From: Tetradesmus obliquus
Lineage: Eukaryota; Chlorophyta; Chlorophyceae; Sphaeropleales; Scenedesmaceae
DNA length: 64,000 nucleotides
Assembly (NCBI GenBank): GCA_030272155.1
Contig: CP126199.1
Location: 3,522,501 to 3,586,500, forward strand
Reading direction: 5' to 3'
Shown one piece after another: positions 37,003 to 49,623 of the stretch (position 1 is its first letter; the number at the start of each line of letters is the position of its first letter). A program made the translations under genes and the position numbers. The notes below the pieces were generated by a model. The model searched no databases. It was not told the origin of the DNA and saw nothing but the letters and a program-made list of their open reading frames with translations.

Positions 37003-37993
37003 ATGAACACCAAAGGAGCTGTTTGGGCGCTGGCAGTGCTGCTGTGCCTGGCCTCCGTCAGCGGGCGCAAGCTGCTGGATGTGTCGGTCCAGGTGAGCCT
37101 GGCTGCTCTTCCAGTTGCACTGCAGTGTGACACTGCACACAGCCTGTTGCCGCAATAGCCAAGACAGAGGTCAACTCCAAGCTTTGGGCTTGATTCCTGG
37201 TCAGCAGAGGCCCATCAATGCCAACAATGGAGCTAGTGAACACATTCAGTGTTCTGCAACACTCAGCAGCGCAGCAGCAGCACCAGACCAACTCTGACAC
37301 ATTGGACGTCCCTGCACCATCGTTCCATGCTTCTGCAGGCCCCTGGAACCAATGTGAACGTCCAAACCGGCTCCCCAAGCCCCCCTGCCTCACCCACAGC
37401 TTCATCAAGCAGCAAGGGCTCCCCCTCTCCCTCTCCTGTGCCCTGCACCCCAGTCAGCGTTCAAGCGCCCTACACAAACGTGAACGTGCAGGTGGGTACA
37501 GCTGACACTGCCGGCCCTGCCAGCCCAAAAGCATACTATGCATAGTATGTGAACCTGAGCCATACGCTTGGCCACACAAACACGCACATGGCACGGTGTA
37601 CAGCAGAGCTGACAGAGCGTACGTGTTGTATGTATGCTTGCACAAGTTTGGTGGGGCCACAGCAGGCCGTCTGTAGAGTTACAGATGGGCACATGCATCT
37701 GCCATATGGCCAGCAGCCGTACCTGGCAGTAGGGCACACTGTGAGTCACACCACCTCAGTTGCTTTTCCCCTGACCCCTTGTGCTGCTGGTGCTGCTGCT
37801 GGTACTGCTGCTGCTGTCGCCAATGCAGGTGCCTTGCTCTCCCTCCCCGTCCCCTGCTAACAGCAAGGCCAGCCCCAGCCCGAGCCCAAGTCCCAGCCCC
37901 AGCCCCAGCGCCAGCGTCAACGTGAATGTCCCTGTCCCTGGCGTCAGCGTGCAGGCACCATTCACCAACGTGAACATAGGCCGCAAGCACTAA
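37003..37993 (+). CDS. Small secreted Ser/Pro-rich GRKL-family protein
   Basis: Three exons, 37003-37092, 37339-37491 and 37829-37993, all phase 0, give 135 residues. A signal peptide is clear (LAVLLCLASVSG followed by RKLLDV). The mature part alternates Ser/Pro-rich linkers (SPSPSPSPSPSP-type, like wall glycoprotein rods) with VSVQAPYTNVNV-type segments and ends at NVNIGRKH. Exons 1 and 2 have exactly the lengths of exons 1 and 2 of the long paralogue at 52.4-57.7 kb; exon 3 here stops where the paralogue reads on through GRKL. It is thus a short form of the same family. Function unknown; an extracellular-matrix role is inferred from the signal peptide and Ser/Pro rods. Confidence 0.8.
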
Positions 37994-40617
37994 ACATCAA
38001 GGCAGCTTTGGTGGTACGATGCCGTCTGGAGTTGAAAGTACAGTTGGATGCTGTTGACATGTACTTGAGAGTTCACCTGTAAGCGTGCGAGGAAAGCGTT
38101 GTGTGTTTGCACTCGGGATGATTGTGCGGTGTCCGCAGAGCCAGTGCAGGCGCATTGAACAAGAGATGGTGAAATTGCGGCCAGCTGTTGTGAGCTGTGC
38201 ATGTGCAAGATGTGCGTGTGGTGCAGTTTCGATGTGCACGCTCTGCGCCAGACATCTGTGCGCATGTGCAGGCCTTGCTGCTGCTGCCACTGTGCACGAG
38301 TGGTCCGGAGGTACGCATGCTGTGTGCTGTATACTACGTAGTTGCACGACATGCATGTGTGGCAGCTGCACCGGCGATGCTGCTCGGGTGTGCTGCAGCA
38401 GGTGATGGCGCTCTGTATGTACCCGTGTGACGGCAGTGCCACAGGCCTCCGGCAGTCAGGTTCGCTTAATTGCTGTGTATGGCCAGCCAGTAGGGTTTTG
38501 CTCCCCCTGGTAACATATAAAAAATGTACCCGTGAGGCCTGGTGAGGCGTATATACTGCCCATCTAGACATGTGAAGACATTGTACATTGTACACATGTG
38601 GTTTACCCTAAACAAATCACTGCACACCATATACTATACAGCTAGTAGCTGTGCTTGCGCATGTGCTGTTGCACGCGGCTTTCATGTTGGGTTGTTTTGT
38701 GTGATGCAACAGCAACGCATGCATGTATGAATCGATTTGTTGAGGTGCTGGAATGCAAGGCAAGCCTTGTCAGCTGAACAGCTGTGCACAGTTTCACGTA
38801 GTGCGAATTGTGCAAGTTGAAGTCTGCACCGCCTCACTTCAAGCACTGATTGACCGGAGGGCAGGGTGACGGCAATATGAGGGGAACCCTGCCCTTTTCC
38901 AGGTTCGCCTGATTGCTGTGCATGATCAGCCAGAACAATGTTGCTGCCCATAGTAACAAAACACCTGCCTTCCCATTGCCGTAGGCCTTCGGCACTCAGT
39001 TCCGCCTGATTGTTGTAGACACGGAGTTCACATGGGTTTGCGTTGTACATGATGCTGTGTATGAACAGCCAGTGGGGTTTTGCTCCTGGTAACAATTACA
39101 AACCCTGCCTTGCATATCGGCTCTGTGCGCAGCAGATGCAAAACAGCACACAGTGCTGGTGCCATGACTCTCGGAGCCTTTCTACGGTGGTGTGCTGCAA
39201 GTGAACATGATTCGCTCACACCAGGATCCAAGCGGCGCTCATATCCATAGCCATGTCCTCCACATGTTGCCGTATCAATGCAGCATCTTTGATGTCCCCG
39301 TGGCCCACGGCCAGAAGCAAGGAGCAAAATCGACCCAGGCTAAACAATGCCCTCGAGCAGACTGCAGTGTGCCAATACCAGGATGTCAAAGACAACAGCT
39401 GTGCATTGTAAGACGATGTACCTTGTGCAGAACCGAGTGCCCCTCAACAACAGCCGCCAGCTACTGCTGCAGGCGCAACAGTGAGTAAGTATGCCACCAG
39501 TGTGGAGCTGATGTGAAAAAAAAGATGTGAACACACAGCCCTGCAAATCTACAGGGTTTAAACCTGCATTCTCCTACGATGCAGATGCCTGCTTGCACCC
39601 AACAACATGCTGATGCATCAAGCTTTCATTGCTGCGGTGCACCTGATTGAACAGCCGGTCGCCGCAACAGTGTTTCTGAGCTGTATTTGTTGGCAACTGG
39701 CTGGTTGACAGCCGGACCACGTCAGCAACCCAAGCCAGTTATACACATCACCCTTGCCAAGCTCCAACACACCCCGCCATGCAACTGCAAGGCTCGACAA
39801 CAATCCCTCCAACGCCCTCAGCAATAATGCTGCAACACCGCTGCTATCCTTTGCCCCCATGCGTATAACCAGGTGTGCGTGCACAAAGCTTCGTGTGCAC
39901 ATGCTGCACTCTTGGGCAGGGTGGATGGGCACAGCAACTGGGGCGGCACGCATAGCCAAGTACTCTTTTCAAGTGCACCTAAACTTGCAACCCATGCATA
40001 TCATGAAGCACGCAGCGCCAGTTACAGCATTCATCCACTCCCGTTCTGCCCACCACTACCAACTCCCGTTCTGCCCACCGCTGCCAACCCTAGCCCACAA
40101 GGTATCAGTGACAGGGCAACCGACTTTTTTAGAACCCACTTTGAATCTGGATTGCTTGCAACACTCATATGCAGTCCCGCAGTCAGTAGAACGGGATTTA
40201 AACTTGCCAGCAGAGGGGCAACTTGCTGCCATTGCAAGCAATTGACAACCGTCCTGGGCAGACCTGCTGGTGCAAATTTTAGTCAATTGCAACAAGAACT
40301 GTCGGCTGTACATGTACTGCTGACCAACTCATGATCACAATTGTGAACAGATACTGGGCTCACGATCCTAGCACCAATATGGACCAGCCAAGTGTGACTG
40401 CATCTGTGCGAGAATGCACACCGTCCACACATGTGTTCACCCACAGAACGTTGCCGGCATGCTTGCACCAAACTGGCAATGCTGCACGGTTGACTGGTTG
40501 CACAGCTTGAATACTGCATGCAGCTTAATTACTGGAGCTGTCTGTTTCCATATGTTCTCTTGAAACATTCAAATAGTGAAGGTTTGTCCATTCAAGCTTG
40601 CGAGTTTGCCTGCCTGC
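37994..40617. other. Intergenic region with a degenerate local repeat family
   Basis: No gene recognised in 2.6 kb. Three related stretches near 38447-38530, 38899-38965 and 38985-39110 share TTCGCCTGATTGCTGTG-like and GGGGTTTTGCTCC-like blocks. They look like an old dispersed repeat. Position 40617 marks the old 3' end of the decayed protease paralogue. Confidence 0.5.
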
Positions 40618-40696
40618 TCACCCAGGAAACTCATACACAAACCACATGCGAGGAGCTGTTGCGCCGCCAGAGCCATCCCCACTGCCGCATGCTTTT

Positions 40697-40990
40697 GAGG
40701 CATCATCTGCACAAGGCATCATCTGCACAAGGCATCATCTGCACAAGGCGTCATCTGCACAAGGCGTCATCTGCACAAGGCGTCATCTGCACAAGGCGTC
40801 ATCTGCACAAGGCATCATCTGCACAAGGCGTCATCTGCACAAGGCATCATCTGCACAAGGCATCATCTGCACAAGGCGTCATCTGCACAAGGCATCATCT
40901 GCACAAGGCATCATCTGCACAAGGCGTCATCTGCACAAGGCGTCATCTGCGCAAGGCATCATCTGCACAAGGCATCATCTGCACAAGGCT
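40697..40990. repeat. 16-bp minisatellite inside the last exon of the protease paralogue
   Basis: About 18 near-identical units of GCATCATCTGCACAAG, differing mostly by A/G at one site. On the minus strand the unit equals the coding sequence for the PCADDA segment, which occurs once in the intact gene. The 16-bp period is not a multiple of three, so a minus-strand stop (TGA) appears every 48 bases in the relevant frame. Confidence 0.97.
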
Positions 40991-43900
40991 TGTAGCAGCC
41001 CAGGGACCCGTCAACAGTGACGTTCAGCAGCGGGGCAGTGGTGGGCTCTGCGCCAAAAGTCCAACACCAGTCTGGGCAACAACAGCAGCGGTCAGGGAGG
41101 CACAAACACCGTTAGGTCTCTGCAGGCAACAGCTACGTGCGCGTCGCCCGCAGATGAACAGCTCAGGGAGGTAAGAGACAGAGGATAACTACATGCGGGT
41201 CCTGGCACCATCTTGATCGCCCCATACAGAAACTTTGCGTCCCAACAGCCCTGCAGGTATGCGTCAGACAGTGTGGTGGTGTTGGCAAAAACGCCGTTGG
41301 CACGGCGCCAACCAACGAATCAGACAGTCCATGTGCAATCGGCAGCACTTATTGGCCTGCAATGCTCCCGGCTCACCCTTGCCCGCACCAGACACAGCGA
41401 AGTACTTGGCACCTTTCATCTGCGCAAATGCCTTGGCTATGGCGTAGCTTGCGGGCGTTGCGTCTTTGATTGCTTTGCTGAACTCCTCCTGCAGCAGCGT
41501 CGTCCTCATCATGTGACCTATAAAGCAGCGTAGCAGTGTGTTGCACCAATGCACCCACAGCAAGATGTTGCCAGTTCTTGGCGCCCTCATCTGTAGCCCT
41601 GCCACAGTGATGCTGTAGCTGCTAACGTGTTAACGCCACTGCATGGGAAGCATGCTGGCACATCCATGCTCTGTGGAAGGTTCTTAGCTCGCATCAATCT
41701 GCAACGCGCTTAAAGATTCACCCATGTTGTCAATGTTGCACTGCATGGCTCAACACGCACTGGTGAAGTGCAATGCATGGTACATGCTGCTGCCACATTG
41801 TTTGCATGTTTGGGTTGCCACAGCTCGGCAGTGTGCCGTTGCTCGCAACTCCTCCTCCTTCAGTACAATATTGCTGCAGGCTACACAGACGTGAGTCTGT
41901 TGCATAGAAGTAGGGCGTCAACAGCAGCAGCAGCAGCAGGGCAGCAGTAGCTTGGTCGCACCAAGCAGCCTGACTTACCTCGGCAGGCAGGCCCTTCACA
42001 AAGGTCCTTTCGTCTGTTACACAGCCCCTTGGGATTGGGCCGCCCGGCTGCACAAATTGATACAGTGCTACCACCTACGGCAGCAGCAGCGCCATCATGC
42101 AGGGGGAGATGTGTTGTACTGCACTGCAGTTTAAGTGCTTGGTGTAAGCTTTATGTGCTGGCACTCAACGTCGGCACCCAGACGCAGCGGCAGCGAATTG
42201 GGCCTGAGCAGCACGCACAGTTTCAAACAAAAACGCGCCCTTGCGCAATGTGTGATTGTTGCTGTGCAATGCCTGCTGGCAGGCACAACTCCCAAGGCAT
42301 TGCAAACCCACTCGGCTGGACTGACTTGGGCGCAGCAGCACTAGCTTGTGACAGCAGACCCACGCGTGAAGCTATGTACATGCGCAGTGCCGTCAAGTAT
42401 TCATGGAGGCCCACTGCAACCAGTCCTTGCAGGAGTCTAGAACAGGAGTTTGCTGATGCAGTTGTTACGCCGCTCACATCTGGCGCACTTGCAGCACACG
42501 CCGACTCCGGGGCAGGCCCCAGCCCTGTGGCCTGGGAAAGGTTGCGGCCACCGAAGCACTTGCGGCCGCTCACACCAAACAACGGCAGCACGCGCTCCTC
42601 TGGTACAAAAGCATTGTCTGTTGCGAAGGAGCGTGCTGCGAGCTGCCAGCACTGCTCGGTGGTGTTGCTGGCAGTCAGCGACTCTGACAGTAGGTCAGGC
42701 AGCACTGGGGCACTGGCTTGATTGCGAAAGCAGCCGAGATACACCGTGCCTGCATGCATGCCGGGTTTGTTCGCGTGCAGTCAGGCGCGACGAAGGAGAA
42801 AGGATACAACACAAGTGCGGTCGGTGTTCAAAACACCGTGATGCATGCCATCGTACACAGCTGCACGTGGCATGCAGTTTGTGCTATCATACAGCAAGGA
42901 TTTCATTGTCTCGCTTACTTTTGCTGGACATGCCCAAGCCAAGTGCAGTGACCATTGGCTGACCAGTGCAAGCTCTGCCCTGTTGACGGGAAGCATTTTC
43001 TTCCAGCCTACCAGTGCAAACTGCTTTACCAAACCCCAAACTGTTTGACTCACCTGGCGGAGACGGCATCCAATCAGCGGCAAACAGCTGGGCCGCGCTG
43101 CGGTTGCACTTCCACAGCTGCGTGCATGCGGTAGGCAGCAAACAGTCGCTACCGGTCAGGCACAGATTGCTGGCACTTGCTGGTGGTGCTCACAGCTCAG
43201 CGCACAGCACGACAAGATGACTTTCAGCGTCTGTGGTACTGATGGGTTATGTGCCCATCAGGGGACCATGCTGCTTCCGCGCTGCTACAAGCCTTGTGCA
43301 CGGAGATTCCTTAAGACACCCTACTGCGCATAATCTTCACTGGACGGCACGCATAACAGGCATGTCAAGGAGGCGGTTGGCAAAACACACAGAAGCTGAC
43401 GTAGCATCACAAACGCAGATCTAGATCAGCGCTATAGGGCGTCCTGCCAGCATTGTATGTGCACAGCTGCTGCAACTGCCCTGCGCCACAGCAGTTGCCC
43501 TGCGCCTCCCTTTCTCGCCTGTAGTGCTTTTCCTGGGATGAGAACGCCGCCAGCAACGTCCAGGCAGTAGTCAAGGGCATGCAGGGGCCGCAGCGCACCA
43601 TCAGCATCCTTCCACCAGCGCTGGTTTGGCAGGCCAGTGCACCCCCAGACCTGCAAGAAAGAGGACAGCAGCACGAGCCACAGTACGGGCACGCTTCCAC
43701 AGCTAACTCATGTGCGTCAAGGCATTTTCTAGGTATGTGCTCAAAGCAAAACTGTGAGATGATGCTGCGACAGCACTGATCGCACTCGTGCAACATGTGC
43801 AGCAGGTAAGTACTCAGCCATGTACAGCAGCTGCATAATGTTCAGCTGCCCCGCCGCAAATGAGAGGCGATGCAATGGAGAGACGCCGACAAATAAACTG

Positions 43901-46900
43901 CTGCTGCAGCAGCAATTGCTAACAGCACTTGAAGCCACAGGCACATCATGGACTGCACAGCCAAGCCACTAACTGCCCAGGCCCGCAGCAGGCGAACTGC
44001 AACGGCAGTTCTCACCACAACTTCAGCGCCATCGCTTGCTCCAAAGTTGAACACGTCGAGGCACCACTCAGTCTCTGCACAGCATCATTAACACAGATCA
44101 TGGTGGTGAACCGCAGCAGATGATTCATAATACAGCAAGTAATTGGTTTGGACTGTTGTTGCATACGCTGTCCAAGCATGTTACAGCAGGCGCGGATTAC
44201 CGTTGTTCACCCATTAGCAGCAAACCTGCTTGGTCGACAGAATTGTGACCGCACAGCATGCGCAATTGGCTGCCCCACAGAAGCGTGTCGGCACAAAGAG
44301 ACGGACCTGCGTTTGCATGAAGTGTCTGATTGCTCACCTTCCCATCGCAGAGTGCCGTCTGATTGATGTACGAAGCGTGAGCTGCTGCTGCTGCTGGTAC
44401 TGCAAGGCTGCAACTCAACCTGCAAGATGGGGCAGCAGCAAGCGGTTAGCAGAGGGCACGGCTGAGTGACACCACATGCTGGAGTAATGGTGTTACCTGC
44501 TGCTGCTGTCTATGGTTCCAACTGGCATCTCAAACATGCTAGCATGGCTGCTGCAGTACAGGTAGAATCAACCAACATGGGTGGAATTCCACAGCATGGC
44601 TTGTGCATGCAGGCTTGGCAGGCAAAGGTTCAACAATAGGCCTGCCGGCTGGGCAAATGCATGTGTGTCAGCTTAAGCCACTGGCAGGGATGGTGCAGTG
44701 GCTGCAAAACAGCGGTGAAGTGGCGGCGACTTACTCGCTCCTTGTACCACAGCACAGGAGCAACCATGCACAGAGCTATATTGGACTTCAGCGGAATAAT
44801 CCCAGCTCGACCTGCGGTGAGAGGGCATACAGCGCTCAGTGCATTGCAGAACCGGCCCGTGGTGATGACTGTGCCGCGTGAGACACTCTGGCTCAACACA
44901 AGCATGAGGGACTTGACTTGCAGTGAGCAGGCTGCAGTCATGACTCTGAATACTTTGAAAGCCTGGGCTCAAGCAGTGCAGTATGAAGCAACCTGATTGG
45001 CTGGCGGCCAATGTTTGGCTAGAAGTGGATGGATCAAGTGACGGACAAACTCGATCACATCAGGGGGCTGCACTTGCAGCTGTTGTTGCAAGCTGCAGCT
45101 GGAGACACACGCTGCTTGTATGCACCAGAGGCGACATCAGATTCAAGCTGCAGCATTACCTTCCAGGTATGGCACAAAATCCGAACAGAAGAGCTTTGCC
45201 GTGCTGTCCTTGCAGTTCAAGAGCTACAGCGGATGCAGCACATGCGAGGAAGTTGATTGTCAACGGCTAACGACCCAGATGGAGCATTTTGCATCATACA
45301 CCAGCTTCAGACCCGTCCTGCATGGCTGCTGATGAGCTAATTCTGGCGAGACTGGTATGCCGAAGGATACAGACTGTGCTCAATGCGCGACGCAAATGCG
45401 CCAGCGTGTCTGTGCGAAGCTTGTAGTGCTTCCTAAGCTTGGTTCATGACTTCACATGCTGGCAAGTGCTGCTGTGACTTTGCGATGCTGCTTTGAGCTC
45501 ATGACAGCGCCAGCAGCATCTCTGTATGTATGCATGTCGATGCTGCAGCTGTTGTGATCCATGCAGCTCTGGCAAGTCTACAGTGTGCTGTTGCGTGACA
45601 CCGCTACATCTGTGTTACTGACACACTGCTGTATTTTACGCCTACTAGGCCCATAGTGTGTGAGCTGCTGCGATGTATGCTGTTGGGCGTCTGCAGTGCT
45701 GTCGTGCAGGGCTCACCTGCAGTGCTGTTCCTGGACTGTGCTGCCACAGAGTCACGTCCACACACATTTGCAGGGCATGCAGGGGCCGCAGAGTACCGTC
45801 AGCGCCCTTCAACCAGCGGTGGGTTGTGGCGCCGTCACATGACCAGGACTGCATGCAGAGAGCAACCAGGGCACTGGTGGCAACTGCAGCACAGTGCTGC
45901 CGTGCACCGGCATGCTTGTAGCACGCTGTTGTAGAATGTTGCTATGCAAATTGCATTTCAAGCAGCGCTTCACAATGCAGTGTCAAGCCACGCAACCCCA
46001 GGTGCTGTAGCCAGAAGCAGCATCCTGTCTGTAACTGCTTGATGAGCACGCTGCCTTAGCAGCACCTTTTGAGCAGAGTTGCCTCTGCTCAAACCCACCT
46101 GGACTTTAGCACCGTTGACACTGCTGCCAGCGCCAACAGCAAGGCACCAGTCATTCCCCGCCGCTGCAGCGCAATACAGCAGAACAGAAGACGGCACGGC
46201 CTGGCAGTCAGTAGTTGAACCTGAGCAGCTGAATATGCGCTGGCGCTTGCATAGCATGCTGCACAGTGCACACTGCGGATCCTGCATGGCCAACGTCCTG
46301 GCTGGTAACATTGTGAGGGTTTAAGGGTTCAGGACAGCAGTTACAGCAGCATCTGCATGCGCGCGCATACACACAACTTCGTAAATGTGCTGTGTGCAGC
46401 CACATGTTTGATCTGCGCTGCCGTGCATGCCAACCGGGCCACAACCTTCCGCTGCAAGGAGGTGAGTTGATCACCTTTCAAGTGATTTCTGCCTTCCTTG
46501 TACTCAAACTGTTGCAATTTGCTCAGCGAGCCACCACACGTCTGCAAGTTGACCTGTGAGCATGAGAAACAGCAGCCCCGTCAGCCGCACTGAAGTGCTA
46601 GAGTGTCTGCACTGCTGCTGCAGCTGATGGAGGTGAGACTATGCACATGTGGCTGTGCTGCTGCAGCAGAAGGCTATACAAATACACCAATCTGCCTGCC
46701 CACACAGTTGTTCTGCATTCGTGCAGCAAAGCACCAGCACTGCATGGCATGGCTGATAGGGCACATATACGTGCTCTTACACGGGTGCACTGTTCTGCTG
46801 GTCGCAGTTGATAGACAAACACAACTTTTAAGTCCCAAATTTGGGAGATGCACGCCACATGGTGTCTGCAGCTGCGCGTCACACCTGCTCTCCATCCACA

Positions 46901-47082
46901 ACCTCGGACCGCGCCGTGATGCACAGCTCTGGCTTGGCTTGCTCCACGATGGGCCCCACCGCTGCAGCAGTAGGCACATGAGCTGTCAAGCAGCTGGTAT
47001 AGCGTGTCCTGTGGTCGCACTGATCACGATCGCCGGTACGCAGTCACTCGCGCCTTGAGCATGACAGTGCATGCGTTGCCGG

Positions 47083-47285
47083 GAGTGCATACGCTATCAC
47101 GAGTGCACGTGCTACCACGAGTGCACGTGCTATTGCGAAAGCGCATGTGTTACTGCGAAAGCGCACGTGCTATAGTAAAAGTGCATACCTACAGTGCGAG
47201 TGCATGTGCTGCGCTGCAGCAGCAGTGCATGTGCTGCAGCGAAGTGCAGCAGTGCACGTGCTACATTGAAAGTGCATGTGCTACA
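47083..47285. repeat. Degenerate tandem repeat of about 18-22 bp in an intron
   Basis: Units resemble GAGTGCACGTGCTAYYRCGA and include several CACGTG cores. It lies just outside the left end of the hAT-like element. Confidence 0.75.
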
Positions 47286-47358
47286 GCTAGCTAGCAAGGC
47301 CATGCTTCAGGCGCATGTCGGCAATGACAGGCATCTGCACCATTGCATGGCTTGATTG

Positions 47359-48365
47359 CATAGTTGCACTAAACGTTTCAATTGAAACGAAACGTTTCGT
47401 TTCTAAACGCGTTTAAAACGCCAGTGCCTTGACTGAAACGCTGCTGAAACGCTGCTGAAACGCCATGTCACAGTATGCACTGTAGAGGCATGTAGAGGCC
47501 AAGTACACCTATGCTTTGCCTTTTAAATGCTTTTATATCATTGTTTCCAGTCTGTATAGTCAATACTTGACCCCAGAACTGTGCCTGCCGGGCTTTGAGG
47601 GCTGTCAAGGTAGTTGACAGCAGTACGGCTATAACACTTGAACATACTTGGCGATTGTCGCGTGACACATCTTCACAAAGTCACGATGAATCAACGTGTC
47701 AGTGCGTGATCTACTGATTACACATGATATCGTGTGAGTGTGTTGATGGTCCAGGTGATGTGCGGGTACCTGCAAAACAGTAGTATGGCAGATCAACAAC
47801 AACTGCTGGTCAACAACAACTCACCTTGCGGTTCTTGATGACCTCAACCTCCTCCTCACGCTTCCGTTTTGTGTTGTTAGCGGCATCAGTGGAAGCTTTG
47901 GCAGCTGACAGGCGACTCCTGACATCCTCTGGGCACTTGCTGCAGGCCTTCACGCCCGAGCCGGTGCCGAGCAGGTGCGAAACGATCCTGCTGGCCCCAC
48001 CACTGAAGGAGTGATCACATTGTTTGCATATGACTTTTCTGTAGTTGTTTCTTTCCTCTAGCTTGTCAACATTCTGCCAGGCTATGGTAGCCTGATCAGT
48101 GGCCTTCTTGCCCATACTGGTGACTGATGGGACAACAAAAGGTGTTCAAACAACATCAACGATATAAAGTAAATGTTACGAATATCCCCGAGTACCTGAA
48201 CGGGCCGCTAGGCCGAGTAACAAGGGGTTCTGCATTCAAACGCCTGAGCCCCACTAGAGCTGCCGTTTAGATACAGCGTTTCACACTAAAAGCGTTTAAA
48301 ACGCGCGTTTTAAACGTTTCGTTTCGTTTCATAAACAGGCTGACCCCACGTTTAGTGCAACTATG
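47359..48365 (-). mobile_element. hAT-like non-autonomous DNA transposon (1,007 bp)
   Basis: The ends are inverted repeats of CATAGTTGCACTAAACGT (18 bp, exact), flanked by identical 8-bp direct repeats CTTGATTG at 47351-47358 and 48366-48373. An 8-bp target duplication is the hAT signature. Sub-terminal GAAACGAAACG motifs lie at both ends. Inside is one exon encoding a BED-type zinc finger, but no catalytic transposase core, so the element is internally deleted. It lies in an intron of the protease paralogue, between the sushi-like exon and the first lectin exon. Confidence 0.93.
47825..48115 (-). CDS. BED-type zinc finger fragment of a hAT transposase
   Basis: An open exon of 97 codons starts with MGKKATDQATIAWQNVDK. 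It has CKQC and a downstream SHLLG...ACSKC arrangement fitting the BED finger found at the N-terminus of hAT transposases, followed by a basic/acidic stretch (NTKRKREEEVEVIKNRK). It ends at a good GTGAGT donor, but no continuation with the DDE core or dimerisation region lies within the element. Without that the product could at most bind DNA. Confidence 0.75.
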
Positions 48366-49539
48366 CTTGATTGGCAAGTTGATGGTGGACGGCTGTGTTC
48401 GCTGTACTCTGACGCTCGCCTGATGAGTACACTCACGTACCTGATACAGCACCTGCGGAGCAGCTGCCCGTCACCTGCCAGGTGGCGACGCCATCATTCA
48501 CTGAGCATACGGCCCTGTATCCGCGGCCCTTGGTCCCAGGCGTGCAGTGAGCGTTGCAGATACTGCGCACAGTTGGCTTGCAACCGCTCCATGGCAGTGC
48601 ACCTGGTACTTGCCTTGGAGGGCTTGAACAGCCATCTGAGATATGCAGCACCCGTGGGCACATGTTCGTGTTGCTGAATCTGACTACAACACTGGCAGCT
48701 GAGGCAGACAGTACTTCAGCGCAGCAGACCACTGCACAGCACTACATTGACTGGTGATGGTACATGTACTGGTTTTTGTGCGGTGCAGCTTGGCATGCAC
48801 CAGCCAGCAGCAAACGAAGCAAGCAGCAGTATGCAGCGGGTTCATAATGTGTGCAGCTTCGGCAGCGGCAGTGAAATGCTTGCTTGGATGACTTGCGGGT
48901 ACACGCGCTTTGTTCTCAGCAGCAAGGCTGAGTCACCGCCTATATCTGCTTCGACAGCAATCCTTGTAACTAGCCTGTCATATCTTAAACCACACACCTG
49001 TCTTCAACACCTGCCCCAGGTACTTGCCGCACAGCCTGAAGGGCCCCCGAGTAGCTGCTGAAATGTTGCGGACACGGCCCAATTTGCCTGTGACCAGATC
49101 TGTCAGCACTTGTGGCAGCGACACGGGCACTTGTGCGGCCAGTGCGAGTGTGGTGAGGTCATCAGCCAGCTTCAACAGGCGCTCAGGCTGCTTTGGGGAG
49201 TACTGCACACACCCGGGCTTAGCAGGGTACGTCAGCGCTTGCGTAAATCTCTGCTGCACTTGTGTTGTGCTCTCCTTGATTTCCAAGGCAAAGGTATAGT
49301 CTGGCTGCATGATGTAGGCTGCACCGTAGGCAACCTTGAAGGAGCCGTTGAGCCCCCAAGAGGGGCCCCAGCTAGCAGCAGCGAAGCAGGCGCAGCAGCA
49401 GCAGCAGCAGCAGCTAGGCGTAAGCGTTTGCTCAGCGCCAGTTGCTGGTTGGCTGCTGCAACTCTGCTGCGCTGATGCTTCAATCAGGTAACTGCAGGTA
49501 GCATGCTTCCGCATGCACGCACACACACGCGCACACAGC

Positions 49540-49570
49540 GAGCCAGCGAGCCAGCCAGCCAACCAGCTAG

Positions 49571-49622
<52 letters not shown>
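49540..49622. repeat. (CCAG)n tetranucleotide tract
   Basis: About 18 AGCC/CCAG-type repeats lie in the intron that follows the catalytic-His exon of the protease paralogue, about 25 bp from its donor. Confidence 0.95.

Positions 49623-49623
<1 letters not shown>

Noticed and set aside
40697..40990. CRISPR-like array of short direct repeats
   Set aside because: The units are head-to-tail 16-mers without unique spacers, lie inside an exon of a eukaryotic gene, and derive from its coding sequence.
40518..41174. Plus-strand open frame with a 16-residue repeat (SSAQGIICTRHHLHKA)
   Set aside because: A 16-bp period makes all plus-strand frames open; the conserved coding content is on the minus strand.
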